64,000 bases of DNA from Kitasatospora phosalacinea (GCF_000717185.1 NZ_JNYE01000016.1:62001-126000), one strand, 5' to 3'; numbered from the stretch's first letter, positions 43,801 through 52,396 are shown. The notes: generated by a model from the letters alone, not told the origin. A program made the numbers and translations.

Positions 43801-45114
43801 CGGCTGTGGGACGCCGCCACCGGCAAGGCCGAGGCCGTCCTCACCGGCCACACCGACGCCGTGACCTCGGCGGCGTTCAGCCCCGACGGGCGGCTCCTGG
43901 CCACGGGCGGCCGGGACGGGACGGTGCGGCTGTGGGACACCGCCACCGGCAAGGCCGTCACGGTGCTCACCAGCCGCCCCGCCACCGTGGCCTCGGTGGC
44001 GTTCAGCCCGGACGGGCGCACCCTCGCCACCGGTGGCAGCGGGGGCGTCGGAGGCCTGTGGGACGTCAGCACCCGGACGACCGACGCCGTCCTCACCGGC
44101 CACACCAGCACCGTGGCCTCGGTGGCGTTCAGCCCGGACGGGCGCACCCTCGCGACCGCGAGCAACGACGAGACCACCCGGCTGTGGGACGTCACCACCG
44201 GCCGGAGCACCGCCACCCTCGTCGGCACGACCGCCGTCACCCTCACCGGCAACCCCGTCCGCGCCGTGGCCTTCAGCCCCGACGGCCGGACCGTCGCCAC
44301 CGGCAGCGGCGACGGCGTCGTCCGCCTGTGGGACGCCGCCACCGGGGCGGCGGGCGCCACCTTCACCGGCCACACCGGCAGCGTGTACGCGGTGGCGTTC
44401 GCCCCGGACGGCCGGACCCTGGCGTCGGGCGGCGGCGACGGCACGGTGCGCCTGTGGGACACCGCCACCGCCCGGGTCGAGACCGTCCTCGACGTCGACG
44501 CCCCGTACGCGGTGGCGTTCAGCCCGGACGGCCGGACCCTCGCGTCGGGCGGCCAGGACGGCACGGTGCGCCTGTGGGACACCGCCACCGGCCGGGTCGC
44601 GGCCGTCCTCACCGGCCACGTCGACGCCGTGACCTCGGTGGCGTTCAGCCCGGACGGCCGGACCCTCGCGTCGGGCGGCCAGGACGGCACGGTACGCCTC
44701 TGGAACAGCACCACGGGCCGGGGCGAGGCCGTCCTCACCGGCCACGGCGACGCCGTCTTCTCGGTGGCGTTCGCCCCGGACGGCCGGACCCTGGTGTCCG
44801 GCGGCGGCGACGGCAAGGTGCGCCTGTGGGACACCGCGACCCGCAAGGCCGCCGGCACGTTCGGCACCACCGCCGAGCGGGTGTTCTCGGTGGCGTTCAG
44901 CCCCGACGGCCACACCGTCGCCGCCGGGGACCGCGACGGCACCGTCCGGCTCTGGTTCCGCACCACCCCCGACGCCGCGATCCCCGCCCTCTGCAAGGCC
45001 GTCGCCCGCGACCTCACCCCCGCCGAGAGGGCGCAGTACCTGCCCGACCGGACCGGCCAGGCCGTCTGCCCGACGGCGGGGGAGCACGACGGGGTCGTCG
45101 CCGACGAGCGCTGA
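40864..45114 (+). CDS. Trypsin-nSTAND1-WD40 conflict-system protein
   Basis: A 1416-residue three-part protein. Residues 20-210 are a trypsin-like protease with a complete triad: H50 (VSCAHVL), D92 (EQDVALV), S168 (TGFSGGPV). Residues 235-650 are an nSTAND1 ATPase with Walker A GPSGSGKS at 262-269 and VLVVDQFEEL (D325) as Walker B; a NPVNPVSPVSPVGP spacer interrupts it near 430. A membrane helix is at about 682-703. Fourteen WD40 blades (from about residue 755 to 1385) then make two seven-blade propellers, each blade with AFSPDGRTLATGG and VRLWDTATG-like ends. The expected mode is target sensing by the propellers, NTP-driven oligomerisation and proteolysis, possibly for phage defence. GTG 40864 is four bases after the Trypco1 stop. 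Confidence 0.92.
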   Translation: MDGGAPAAGAPTAAGTGALTAAVAQVRDRAGNVVGAGFLVAEGLLVSCAHVLEDGGHGPGDEVELVFPRVPGAPAVRGRVLAEGWRDAQEQDVALVRLEHVPPGTAVLPLGSSAACGGHRVRAFGFPTQARPDGHFGAAVAVGLLPPTGGVGELLQLTGANDLTTGFSGGPVLDEVTGLVVGMLTEITAPDGYDRGAGIAHATPTSVLRGAWPALDIGDVSPYRALEPFTAEHARWFRGREEAVRQVLAGLSGGQRVVLLLGPSGSGKSSLVQAGVLPALADGRLPGSDRWQQTVVRPGPDLDLALDRVDRTDGRADGRTVLVVDQFEELLAPSAGPAAAARLAGITGAVRSDAPLCTVLVVRDDFYPRLSALAPELLRTALESGGVLNVPAVLTADELDAIVTGPARDLQTPFETGLARQIVADVLALNPVNPVSPVSPVGPAGPADPVNPTARAATGAPVTALPLLEVALTRLWERRLDHDGRLTHDAYRRTGGVTGAMTDWCEAALRELGEQRRPVAQRVLTALVRPADEALRVPAARRQRPLGELRDLAAADDTPAAADAVDEVLAVLSRHRILTTHRAGDTPVAELIHDALIRDWRTLHDWVEQDARFNDWLDRAETRHRHWQRRQPGGRDARDLPAGSFLAEGTDWSARRRLPAHVAAFLAEGRHHEQAAARRSRRLNTVLATLLALAVLASGLAAWQWRTATAARRTAQSRQLAAQSALLAGTDSDLAALLAVAAYRTGPTEEAAAALTAAAGVPLLHRFVVGGPGGAASSVLFSPDGRTLATYEEETRTVSLRDAATGRATGTRLDHGGYVFAMAFRPDGRTLALGGEADLQLWDTATGRSTTVPAESGGVVNAAAFTPDGRTLVTGSSDGTTWQWDVGGAPGDSTLTLSGRATARADTSGAASAASAASAAFSRDGRTLVRGGYDGTARTRDVATGAAGPALTGHTGGVSAVAFSPDGRTLATGGDDRTVRLWDAATGKAEAVLTGHTDAVTSAAFSPDGRLLATGGRDGTVRLWDTATGKAVTVLTSRPATVASVAFSPDGRTLATGGSGGVGGLWDVSTRTTDAVLTGHTSTVASVAFSPDGRTLATASNDETTRLWDVTTGRSTATLVGTTAVTLTGNPVRAVAFSPDGRTVATGSGDGVVRLWDAATGAAGATFTGHTGSVYAVAFAPDGRTLASGGGDGTVRLWDTATARVETVLDVDAPYAVAFSPDGRTLASGGQDGTVRLWDTATGRVAAVLTGHVDAVTSVAFSPDGRTLASGGQDGTVRLWNSTTGRGEAVLTGHGDAVFSVAFAPDGRTLVSGGGDGKVRLWDTATRKAAGTFGTTAERVFSVAFSPDGHTVAAGDRDGTVRLWFRTTPDAAIPALCKAVARDLTPAERAQYLPDRTGQAVCPTAGEHDGVVADER
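44512..44705 (+). repeat. Near-identical adjacent WD40 blades
   Basis: About 55 bases encoding AFSPDGRTLASGGQDGTVRL are identical or almost so at 44518 and 44641, 123 bases apart. The first copy follows a blade with a shortened loop. This is the sign of recent blade duplication or gene conversion inside the WD40 gene. Confidence 0.85.
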
Positions 45115-45273
45115 CGCCGCGTGACCGTCTGCCGCGGCGCCGCTTCCCACGCGCACTGCCTTCCCAGGGGGAACTCCGAGCAGCCGTCGTTCGACCGACG
45201 CCGCCGAGCCCGCCCCGGCGGCCGCCCGGCGCACGCGTCGTGCCGCGTCCTGCCGTGCCGCGCCCCGCCGTGC

Positions 45274-46272
45274 CTACAGCCAGCCCGCCCGCTTGAACAG
45301 CCGGTGCAGGCCGACGCAGACGCCCGCCATCACCGCCAGCACCGCGGGATAGCCCCAGGCCTGGCGCAGCTCCGGCATGTGCTCGAAGTTCATCCCGTAG
45401 ATGCCCGCGATCATGGTCGGTACGGCGGCCAGCGCGGCCCACGCGGAGATCTTCCGCATGTCGTCGTTCTGCTGCACGCTGACCTGCGCCAGGTTGGCGG
45501 ACAGGATGTCGGACAGCAGCCGGTCCAGGCCCTCCACGACCTCGTTGACCTTGGCCAGGTGGTCGGCCACGTCCCGGAAGTACGGGCGCAGCTCGGCGGC
45601 GACGAACGGCACCTTCACCTCCTCGCCGCTCCGGGTCAGTCGCAGCGCGGGCTCCATCAGCGGGAAGGTGGCCTTGCGGAAGCCCACCACCTGCCGCTTG
45701 AAGCCGTAGATCCGCTCGGCCGCGCCGCGCGAGCGCCCGGGGGAGAAGATCTCCTCCTCCAGCTCGTCCAGGTCGGTCTGCAACTCGGTCGCCACGTCGA
45801 GGTACTGGTCGACGACCAGGTCGCAGACCGCGTACAGCACGGTGGCGGGCCCGTGCGCGAGCAGTTCGGGCTGGGTCTCCAGCCGGCTGCGCAGGTCCTT
45901 GAGCGGGCTCTCCGGGCCGTGCCGGACGGTCATCACGTACGAGTCGCCCAGGAAGATCATCAGCTCGCCGATCGAGACCGTCTCGTTCTCCTGGTGGTAC
46001 GCGGCGGTCTTCAGGACGGTGAACACCGAGTCCCGGTAGATGTCGACCTTCGGGCGCTGGTGCGCGGTCACCGCGTCCTCCACCGCCAGCGGGTGCAGGC
46101 CGAACTCGTCGGCGACGTGGTCGAACTCCTCCGCGGTCGGGTCCGCCAGACCGATCCACAGGAAGCCGTCACCGGCCGCGCGGACCTCCGCCAGGGCGTC
46201 CGAGAAGTCCGCGGGGTTCTGGACGCGCTTCCCGCCCCGGTAGATGCCGCAATCCACGATCATGTCGGCCAT
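45274..46272 (-). CDS. corA: CorA-type magnesium/cobalt transporter
   Basis: A 332-residue inner-membrane divalent cation channel. A large cytoplasmic N-terminal domain (MADMIVDCGIYRGGKRVQNP) is followed by long stalk helices and two C-terminal membrane helices. The signature YGMNF precedes EHMPELRQAWGYP, the selectivity loop between the helices. The basic tail FKRAGWL ends the protein. Pentameric Mg2+ uptake is expected; cobalt or nickel may also pass. Start at ATG 46272; an in-frame ATG lies three codons later. Divergent from the phosphatase gene. The 159 bases before it (45115-45273) hold no gene. Confidence 0.93.
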   Translation of the reverse strand: MADMIVDCGIYRGGKRVQNPADFSDALAEVRAAGDGFLWIGLADPTAEEFDHVADEFGLHPLAVEDAVTAHQRPKVDIYRDSVFTVLKTAAYHQENETVSIGELMIFLGDSYVMTVRHGPESPLKDLRSRLETQPELLAHGPATVLYAVCDLVVDQYLDVATELQTDLDELEEEIFSPGRSRGAAERIYGFKRQVVGFRKATFPLMEPALRLTRSGEEVKVPFVAAELRPYFRDVADHLAKVNEVVEGLDRLLSDILSANLAQVSVQQNDDMRKISAWAALAAVPTMIAGIYGMNFEHMPELRQAWGYPAVLAVMAGVCVGLHRLFKRAGWL

Positions 46273-46325
46273 TGTGACCCGAAGCGGCGGCCCGCGGGGA
46301 GGGGACGACCCCTTACCCTTCAGGT

Positions 46326-47027
46326 ATGCCCACCCTGCTGCTCGTCCGCCACGGCCGGTCCACCGCCAACTCCGCCGGGATCCTCGCCGGGTGGACGCCC
46401 GGTGTCGACCTGGACGACACCGGGCGGGCCCAGGCCGCCGCCCTGCCCGGGCGGCTCGCCGGGCTCCCGGTCGCCCGCCTGGTCAGCAGCCCGCTGGAGC
46501 GCTGCCGGCAGACCCTGGAGCCGCTCGCCGCCGCCCGCCCCGAACTGGCCGCCCCCGAGCTCGACGAGCGGCTCGGCGAGTGCCACTACGGCGACTGGAC
46601 CGGCCGCCCGCTGGCCGAGCTGGCGGGCGAACCGCTCTGGCGCACCGTCCAGGACCACGCCTCGGCCGCGGCCTTCCCCGGCGGCGAGTCGCTGCGCGCC
46701 CTCAGCCACCGCACCGTCGACGCGGTGCGCGAGTGGAACGACAAGGTCGCCGTCGACCACGGGCCGGACGCGCTCTGGGTCGCCGCCACCCACGGCGACG
46801 TGATCAAGGCGATCGTCGCCGACGCCCTCGGCCTGCACCTCGACCACTTCCAGCGGATCTCGGTCGAGCCCTGCTCGGTCACCGCGATCCGCTACACCCC
46901 GCACCGCCCCTACCTGCTGCGCCTCGGCGAGACCGGTTCGCTCGCCGCCCTGGCCCCCCGCCCGCACGGGCACTCGGCGGGCGACGACGCCGTGGTCGGC
47001 GGCGAGACCGGCACCGCCACCGCCTGA
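46326..47027 (+). CDS. Histidine phosphatase family protein (MSMEG_4193 type)
   Basis: A 233-residue phosphoglycerate-mutase-like phosphatase. LLLVRHGRSTAN holds the catalytic RHG histidine, RLVSSPLERCRQTLEPL follows, then ECHYGDWTGRPLAEL and the second catalytic His in VAATHGDVIKAIVADALGLH. Members of this actinobacterial group are annotated as putative phosphomutases; the real substrate is unknown. A TACCCT box ends six bases before the ATG, suggesting a leaderless message. It begins the conserved block phosphatase, DUF3090, SCO1664, mshC. Confidence 0.9.
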   Translation: MPTLLLVRHGRSTANSAGILAGWTPGVDLDDTGRAQAAALPGRLAGLPVARLVSSPLERCRQTLEPLAAARPELAAPELDERLGECHYGDWTGRPLAELAGEPLWRTVQDHASAAAFPGGESLRALSHRTVDAVREWNDKVAVDHGPDALWVAATHGDVIKAIVADALGLHLDHFQRISVEPCSVTAIRYTPHRPYLLRLGETGSLAALAPRPHGHSAGDDAVVGGETGTATA

Positions 47028-47190
47028 GCAGCCGCCACGGCCCGGACACCCGCCACCGCCTGAGCACCCGCCCCGCCCCGGGCCAACTGCCCGGCCGCAC
47101 ACGGGAACCGACCGCCCGTGTGCCGCACCGGGGCGGTTTGGCCGTAGGGTGAGATCGAGAAGACCGCAACCCCCCTCCGGAGCGAGCAGC

Positions 47191-47754
47191 GTGACCCGTC
47201 AGGTCCACTTCTTCGACCAGCCCGAGCGCTTCGTGGCCGGCACCGTCGGCCAGCCCGGCGCCCGCGCCTTCTACCTCCAGGCCTCCTCGCGCGGCCGGAT
47301 CACCAGCGTCCTGCTGGAGAAGACCCAGGTCGCCGCGCTCGCCGAGCGCATCGAGGAGGTCCTCGACGAGGCGCTGCGGCGCAGCGGCGGCGAGGCCCCG
47401 ATCCCGGCCGTCGCCCCCGCCGAGCTGCTCGACACCGCCCCGCTCGACCTGCCGCTGGAGCAGGAGTTCCGGGTCGGCACGATGGCCCTGGCCTGGGACG
47501 CCCGGGACGAGTGCCTGGTGGTCGAGGCACAGGCGTACGTCGAGGAGTCCGAGGAGGAGAACGAGGCCGAGGTCTTCGACGACGAGAACGGCCCCGACCT
47601 GCTCCGGGTCCGGCTCAGCGGCGCGATGGCCCGGGTGTTCGCCAAGCGCGCCCTGGACCTGGTCGCCGCCGGCCGCAAGCCCTGCCCGTTCTGCAACCTC
47701 CCGCTCGACCCGGAGGGCCACCTGTGCCCGCGCGCGAACGGCTACCGGCGCTGA
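47191..47754 (+). CDS. DUF3090 family protein
   Basis: A 187-residue conserved actinobacterial protein starting VTRQVHFFDQPERFVAGTVG. The middle reads FYLQASSRGRITSVLLEKTQ, with an acidic stretch ESEEENEAEVFDDEN. The C-terminus has a zinc-binding set CPFCNLPLDPEGHLCPRANG (CxxC..H..C). GGAG precedes GTG 47191. The next gene starts inside this one, so the two are translationally coupled. Function unknown; synteny with mshC suggests a housekeeping role shared by mycolic and streptomycete actinobacteria. Confidence 0.92.
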   Translation: MTRQVHFFDQPERFVAGTVGQPGARAFYLQASSRGRITSVLLEKTQVAALAERIEEVLDEALRRSGGEAPIPAVAPAELLDTAPLDLPLEQEFRVGTMALAWDARDECLVVEAQAYVEESEEENEAEVFDDENGPDLLRVRLSGAMARVFAKRALDLVAAGRKPCPFCNLPLDPEGHLCPRANGYRR

Positions 47755-48608
47755 ACGAGGAGCACGCGGAGGTCGAGGCCCCCGCCACCGACCCGGCCAC
47801 CAGCGCCGCGCTGGCCGCCGACCCCGCCACCGCGCTCGCCCTGCTGCGCGAGGGCGCCCTCGCCGTGCACGGCCGGGTCACCGACGCCTCCAACGCCGTC
47901 CTGTACTGCACCGCCACGCTGGACGGCCTCACCGCCCCGTGCGTCTACAAGCCCGTCGCGGGGGAGCGCCCGCTGTGGGACTTCCCCGACGGCACCCTGG
48001 CCGGCCGGGAGACCGCCGCCCACGAGCTCTCCGCCGCCACCGGCTGGCACCTCGTCCCGCCCACCGTGCTGCGCGACGGCCCGGCCGGGCCCGGCATGGT
48101 CCAGCTCTGGATCGAACCCGACCCGGACGCCCCCGACCTGCTCGACCTGCAGCCCCTGGACGGCGTCCGGGAGGGCTGGCTGCCCGTGGTCCGGGCCGAG
48201 GTCGACGGCGGCCGCCAGGCCTGGCTGGTGCACCGCGACGACGCCCAGCTGCGCCGCCTCGCCGTCCTGGACGCCGTCCTCAACAACGCCGACCGCAAGG
48301 GCGGCCACTGGCTGCCCGCCGCCGACGGCCGGATCTACGGCATCGACCACGGCGTCACCTTCCACCCCGACCCGAAACTGCGCACCCTGCTCTGGGGCTG
48401 GGCCGAACAGCCGCTCACCGCCGAGGCGCTCGACGTGCTGGCGAAGCTCGCCGCCGACCTCGACGGCCCGCTCGGCGAACGGCTGCGCCCGCACCTGACG
48501 GCCGGTGAGCTCGACGCGCTGAAGGCCCGGACGGCCGCGCTGCGCACCTCCGGACGGCACCCGCTGCCGTCACGGGAGTGGCCTTCTATTCCCTGGCCGC
48601 CGGTCTGA
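47724..48608 (+). CDS. SCO1664 family protein (kinase-fold, PI3/4K-like)
   Basis: A 294-residue protein whose GTG start at 47724 overlaps the DUF3090 gene by 31 bases, with GGAGGG seven bases upstream. APCVYKPVAGERPLWDFPDG resembles the ATP-binding lysine region of phosphatidylinositol-3/4-kinase-like folds. LDAVLNNADRKGGHWLPAAD holds the catalytic loop (N-N-A-D-R-K), and YGIDHGVTFHP the metal-binding Asp. Kinase or AMPylation-type activity is possible. The family takes its name from S. coelicolor SCO1664. Its coupling to DUF3090 suggests a joint function. Confidence 0.9.
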   Translation: MPARERLPALNEEHAEVEAPATDPATSAALAADPATALALLREGALAVHGRVTDASNAVLYCTATLDGLTAPCVYKPVAGERPLWDFPDGTLAGRETAAHELSAATGWHLVPPTVLRDGPAGPGMVQLWIEPDPDAPDLLDLQPLDGVREGWLPVVRAEVDGGRQAWLVHRDDAQLRRLAVLDAVLNNADRKGGHWLPAADGRIYGIDHGVTFHPDPKLRTLLWGWAEQPLTAEALDVLAKLAADLDGPLGERLRPHLTAGELDALKARTAALRTSGRHPLPSREWPSIPWPPV

Positions 48609-48684
48609 TACCGATCCGAAACCGAGGACGAACGGATTCCGGCCGATCGCGTCCGTAGGTTGGTCTTTCAAATGATCGCAAGGT

Positions 48685-48690
48685 TAGAGT
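48685..48690 (+). promoter_or_regulatory. -10 box giving a leaderless mshC start
   Basis: TAGAGT ends seven bases before ATG 48698. No ribosome site is present in the short interval, and the upstream 80 bases are less GC-rich, as expected for a promoter. Confidence 0.5.
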
Positions 48691-48697
48691 CGGTCCC

Positions 48698-49927
48698 ATG
48701 CATGCCTGGCCCGCCTCCGAGGTTCCCGCCCTGCCCGGTCAGGGGCTTCCCCTGCGCATCCACGACACCGCCACGAGCAGTGTCCGAGAGGTCGTGCCCA
48801 CCGGCCCGACCGCCCGGCTCTACGTCTGCGGCATCACCCCCTACGACGCGACCCACCTGGGCCACGCAGCCACCTACAACGCCTTCGACCTCGTCCAGCG
48901 GGTCTGGAAGGACGGCGGGTACGACGTCGTCTACGTCCAGAACGTCACCGACGTCGACGACCCGCTGCTGGAGCGCGCCGTCGCCACCGGCCAGGACTGG
49001 ACCGCCCTCGCCGAGCGCGAGACCGCGCTGTTCCGCGAGGACATGACCGCGCTGCGGATGCTCCCGCCCGCGCACTACATCGGCGCCGTCGAGTCCATCC
49101 CGTGGATCGTCCCGCTGGTGCAGCGCCTGCTCGCCTCCGGCGCCGCCTACGAGCTCGACGGCGACGTCTACTTCTCCGTCGAGTCCGACCCGCGCTTCGG
49201 CGAGGTCTCCCGCCTCACCCGCGAACAGATGCTCCCGGTCTTCGCCGAACGCGGCGGCGACCCCGAGCGCCCCGGAAAGAAGAACCCGCTCGACGCCCTG
49301 CTCTGGCTCTCGGCCCGCCCCGGCGAACCCGCCTGGGAGACCGAACTCGGCCACGGCCGCCCCGGCTGGCACATCGAGTGCGTGGCGATCGCCCTGCAGT
49401 TCCTCGGCATGGACTTCGACATCCAGGGCGGCGGCAGCGACCTGTCCTTCCCGCACCACGAGATGGGCGCCTCCCACGCCCAGGTCGCCCTCGGCGAGCA
49501 CCCCTACGCCCGCGCGTACGTGCACGCCGGCATGGTCGGCCTGGACGGGCACAAGATGTCCAAGTCCCGCGGCAACCTGGTCTTCGTCTCGGCCCTGCGC
49601 CGCGACGGCATCGACCCCGCCGCGATCCGGCTCGCCCTCCTCGCCCACCACTACCGCAGCGACTGGGAGTGGACGGCCGCCGACCTCGACACCGCCCTCA
49701 CCCGCCTCGCCACCTGGCGCTCCGCGGTCTCCCGCCCCGACGGCCCGCCCGCCGAGGCCCTCCTCGCCGAGGTCCGCACCGCCCTCGCCGACGACCTCGA
49801 CGCCCCGGCGGCCCTCGCCGCCGTCGACCGCTGGGCCGCCACGGCCCGCACCGAGGGCGGCCAGGACACCGGCGCCCCGGGCCTCGTCTCCCGCACCGTC
49901 GACGCCCTCCTGGGCGTGGCCCTCTAA
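48698..49927 (+). CDS. mshC: L-cysteine:1-D-myo-inosityl 2-amino-2-deoxy-alpha-D-glucopyranoside ligase
   Basis: A 409-residue mycothiol biosynthesis enzyme that joins cysteine to GlcN-Ins using ATP. It is a class I cysteinyl-tRNA synthetase derivative: [12 protein letters not shown] is the HIGH region, HKMSKSRGN the KMSKS loop, and Cys/His zinc ligands occur in [18 protein letters not shown] and FPHHEMG. MshC lacks the anticodon-binding extension of CysS, and the length here fits. Mycothiol is the main low-molecular-weight thiol in actinobacteria and keeps the cytoplasm reduced. The gene is followed by a strong terminator. Confidence 0.96.
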   Translation: MHAWPASEVPALPGQGLPLRIHDTATSSVREVVPTGPTARLYVCGITPYDATHLGHAATYNAFDLVQRVWKDGGYDVVYVQNVTDVDDPLLERAVATGQDWTALAERETALFREDMTALRMLPPAHYIGAVESIPWIVPLVQRLLASGAAYELDGDVYFSVESDPRFGEVSRLTREQMLPVFAERGGDPERPGKKNPLDALLWLSARPGEPAWETELGHGRPGWHIECVAIALQFLGMDFDIQGGGSDLSFPHHEMGASHAQVALGEHPYARAYVHAGMVGLDGHKMSKSRGNLVFVSALRRDGIDPAAIRLALLAHHYRSDWEWTAADLDTALTRLATWRSAVSRPDGPPAEALLAEVRTALADDLDAPAALAAVDRWAATARTEGGQDTGAPGLVSRTVDALLGVAL

Positions 49928-49933
49928 CCCCCC

Positions 49934-49975
49934 GCCCGGACCCTCGCGCCCCGCCAGGGGCGCGGGGGTCCGGGC
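49934..49975 (+). terminator. Terminator of mshC
   Basis: A 19-base stem (49934-49952 with 49957-49975), one mismatch and a four-base GCCA loop, starting seven bases after the stop codon. Confidence 0.9.
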
Positions 49976-50005
49976 GAGCAACCAGGCACCCACAGCACAC
50001 AGCAA

Positions 50006-50044
50006 GACCGGCCCCGGGAGAGCACCATCCTCCCGGGGCCGGTC
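50006..50044 (-). terminator. Terminator of the PAC2 gene
   Basis: A perfect 15-base stem (50006-50020 with 50030-50044) with a nine-base loop, just past the minus-strand stop. Back to back with the mshC terminator, it insulates the convergent genes. Confidence 0.88.
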
Positions 50045-50070
50045 CACACTGCGGGCTCGCGCCGCTGCGC

Positions 50071-50982
50071 CTACTCCTCGTCCTCGTCCTTCGGCCGCTC
50101 CGTCGCGTGCCCGGTGATCGGCTTCTCGCCCTTCGGCCCCTGGTTCTCGCGCCGCCGCAGGTACCGCTCGAACTCCCGGGCGATCGCGTCCCCCGAGGCC
50201 TCCGGCAGTTCCGCGGTGTCCTGCGCCTCCTCCAACTGCTGGACGTACTCCGCGACTTCGGAGTCCTCCGCGGCGAGCTGGTCGACCCCGAGCTGCCAGG
50301 CCCTGGCGTCGTCGGCGAGCTCGCCCGGCGGGATGCGCAGGTCGAGCAGGTCCTCGACCTTGTTGATCAGGGCGAGGGTGGCCTTGGGGTTGGGCGGCTG
50401 GGAGACGTAGTGCGGGACGGCGGCCCAGAAGGTCACCGCGGGGACGCCGGCGTGCGCGCAGGCCTCCTGGAGGACGCCCACGATGCCCGTCGGGCCCTCG
50501 TACCGGCTCTCCTCCAGGTCGAGCGAGCGGGCCAGCGCCGGGTCGGAGGTGACGCCGGAGACCGGGACGGGCCGGGTGTGCGGGGCGTCGCCGAGCAGCG
50601 CGCCCAGGATCACCACCAGTTCGACGCCCAACTCGTGCGCGAAGCCCAGCAGTTCGTTGCAGTAGGAGCGCCAGCGCATGCTGGGCTCGATGCCGCGGAC
50701 GAGCACCAGGTCGCGCGGCTTGGGCTCGGTGACCCGGACCACCGACAGCCGGGTGGTGGGCCAGGTGATCCGGCGGACTCCGCCGTCGAGCCAGATGGTG
50801 GGCCGGTTGACCTGGAAGTCGTAGTAGTCCTCGGCGTCGAGCGCGGCGAACACCTTGCCGCCCCAGGTCTCGTCGAGGTGCCCGAGTGCGGCGGAGGCCG
50901 CGTCGCCGGCGTCGTTCCAGCCCTCGAAGGCGCAGATCATCACCGGGTCGATCAACTCGGGAAGGTCTTCCAGCTCGATCAC
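50071..50982 (-). CDS. PAC2 family protein
   Basis: A 303-residue protein beginning MIELEDLPELIDPVMICAFE followed by GWNDAGDAAS, the hallmark of PAC2 (proteasome-assembly-chaperone-like) proteins in actinobacteria. Further marks are FQVNRPTIWLDGGVRRITWP and LVLVRGIEPSMRWRSYCNEL. The C-terminus is acidic and basic mixed (RPKDEDEE). Actinobacteria carry proteasomes, but whether PAC2 proteins chaperone them is unproven. Its position next to mshC matches other Streptomyces genomes as I recall. The next 298 bases upstream hold no gene apart from promoters. Confidence 0.93.
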   Translation of the reverse strand: MIELEDLPELIDPVMICAFEGWNDAGDAASAALGHLDETWGGKVFAALDAEDYYDFQVNRPTIWLDGGVRRITWPTTRLSVVRVTEPKPRDLVLVRGIEPSMRWRSYCNELLGFAHELGVELVVILGALLGDAPHTRPVPVSGVTSDPALARSLDLEESRYEGPTGIVGVLQEACAHAGVPAVTFWAAVPHYVSQPPNPKATLALINKVEDLLDLRIPPGELADDARAWQLGVDQLAAEDSEVAEYVQQLEEAQDTAELPEASGDAIAREFERYLRRRENQGPKGEKPITGHATERPKDEDEE

Positions 50983-51280
50983 CCGGCATCTCCCTCCGTC
51001 AGTGGCGGGGGCAACTGCCGCCCCCGTGGTCCCTTACTGCCCAGCCTACGGGCATTGAATGCCCCCGTGGGCCGGGTGAGGTGCCCAAGCGTAGTGGCGT
51101 CGGCCGACGACCCGGCCCGGTCCGCCCCGACCCGCGCCCGACCCGCGCCCGCGGTGCGCCCGACCCGCTCCCGCGGCGCGTCCGTTCGCGATTCGAACCC
51201 GGAACCAGCAGGCTGTTCCGGGGGATTCGTCACCTTTACGAGCTTTGTCAGCATCGTTCGGTCTGCGAGGAGAGCAGGAC

Positions 51281-52294
51281 ATGAAGGCAGCCGTCGTCCG
51301 GGACTTCACCAAGCCGCTGGAGATCGAGGAGCGGGAGGTGCCGACCCCGGAGCCGCACCAGGTGCTGGTGCGGATCGAGTGTTCGGGCCTGTGCCACACC
51401 GACATCCACGCCGCGCACGGGGACTGGCCGGTCAAGCCGTCCCCGCCGTTCGTGCCCGGCCACGAGGGCGTCGGGATCGTGGAGGCGGCCGGGGCGGACG
51501 TCCGGCACGTGCAGGTCGGCGAGCGGGTGGCGATCCCGTGGCTGGCCGACGCCTGCGGCCGGTGCGACCACTGCGTGACCGGCTGGGAGACGCTGTGCCT
51601 GAGCCAGCACAACTCCGGCTACTCGGTGGACGGCGCGTACGCGCAGTACGCGCTGGCGCACGGCGACTACGTCGTCCCGGTGCCGGACGGGGTGGACCCG
51701 ATGGACGCCGCCCCGCTGTCCTGCGCGGGCGTCACCACGTACAAGGCGGTGAAGCTCTCCGGCGCCCGGCCCGGCACCCGGGTGCTGATCTCCGGGATCG
51801 GCGGCCTCGGCCACCTGGCGCTCCAGTACGCGCGGATCTTCGGCGCCGAGACGGTCGCCGTCGACATCACCGACGACAAGCTGAAGCTGGCGAAGGAGCT
51901 CGGCGCCGACCACGTGATCGACGCCCGCACCCAGGACGTCGCGCACGAGGTCGGCAAGCTCGGCGGCGCGGACGCGGCGGTCTCGCTGGCGGTCTCCAAC
52001 GCCTCCTTCCGGGCCGCCTACGACTCGCTGCGCCGCGGCGGCACGCTCGTCCTGGTCGCGCTGCCCGCGGAGGGCGAGCTGACCCTGCCGGTGTTCGACA
52101 CGGTGCTGAACGGGACGAAGGTGATCGGCTCGATCGTCGGCACCCGGCAGGACCTGGCGGAGGTGTTCCGGCTGCACCGGCTGGGCCGGACGAAGGTGAT
52201 CCGGGAGACCCGCAAGCTGGAGGAGGTCAACGCCTGCTTCGAGGAGGTGCTCGCGGGCAGGGTCTCGGCCCGACTGGTGTTCGACATGCGCTGA
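51281..52294 (+). CDS. adhP: Zinc-dependent alcohol dehydrogenase AdhP
   Basis: A 337-residue medium-chain dehydrogenase that interconverts primary alcohols and aldehydes with NAD(H). Catalytic zinc ligands are Cys in CSGLCHTDIHAAHGDW and the GHEGVGIV histidine-glutamate, with Cys in LSCAGVTTYKAVK. The structural-zinc lobe CGRCDHCVTGWETLC is complete. The Rossmann motif is GIGGLGHLALQYARIFGAET. Length and order match AdhP/ethanol-active bacterial enzymes. ATG 51281 follows GAGGAGAGCAGGAC. It stands upstream of the alpha-glucan locus, without obvious linkage. Confidence 0.95.
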   Translation: MKAAVVRDFTKPLEIEEREVPTPEPHQVLVRIECSGLCHTDIHAAHGDWPVKPSPPFVPGHEGVGIVEAAGADVRHVQVGERVAIPWLADACGRCDHCVTGWETLCLSQHNSGYSVDGAYAQYALAHGDYVVPVPDGVDPMDAAPLSCAGVTTYKAVKLSGARPGTRVLISGIGGLGHLALQYARIFGAETVAVDITDDKLKLAKELGADHVIDARTQDVAHEVGKLGGADAAVSLAVSNASFRAAYDSLRRGGTLVLVALPAEGELTLPVFDTVLNGTKVIGSIVGTRQDLAEVFRLHRLGRTKVIRETRKLEEVNACFEEVLAGRVSARLVFDMR

Positions 52295-52358
52295 CCCCGC
52301 AAGGCGGCGGCGCGGGCGGAGGACGGAACCGACCGGTTCCGTCCTCTTCTGCAAATCC

Positions 52359-52375
52359 ACGCAAGCGGCTTGCGT
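52359..52375. promoter_or_regulatory. LacI-type operator palindrome
   Basis: ACGCAAGCGGCTTGCGT is a perfect 7-3-7 palindrome 21 bases before the start codon of the first LacI gene. It overlaps the expected -35 area of a TACACT (52385-52390) promoter. Half-sites with the same ACGCAA/TTGCGT core recur at the GH87 and transporter promoters. Confidence 0.7.
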
Positions 52376-52396
52376 TTTCTGTCGTACACTCGGCAC

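Noticed and set aside
45121..45273. Small gene between the WD40 protein and CorA
   Set aside because: The frames are compositionally biased, with no ribosome site or recognisable motif.
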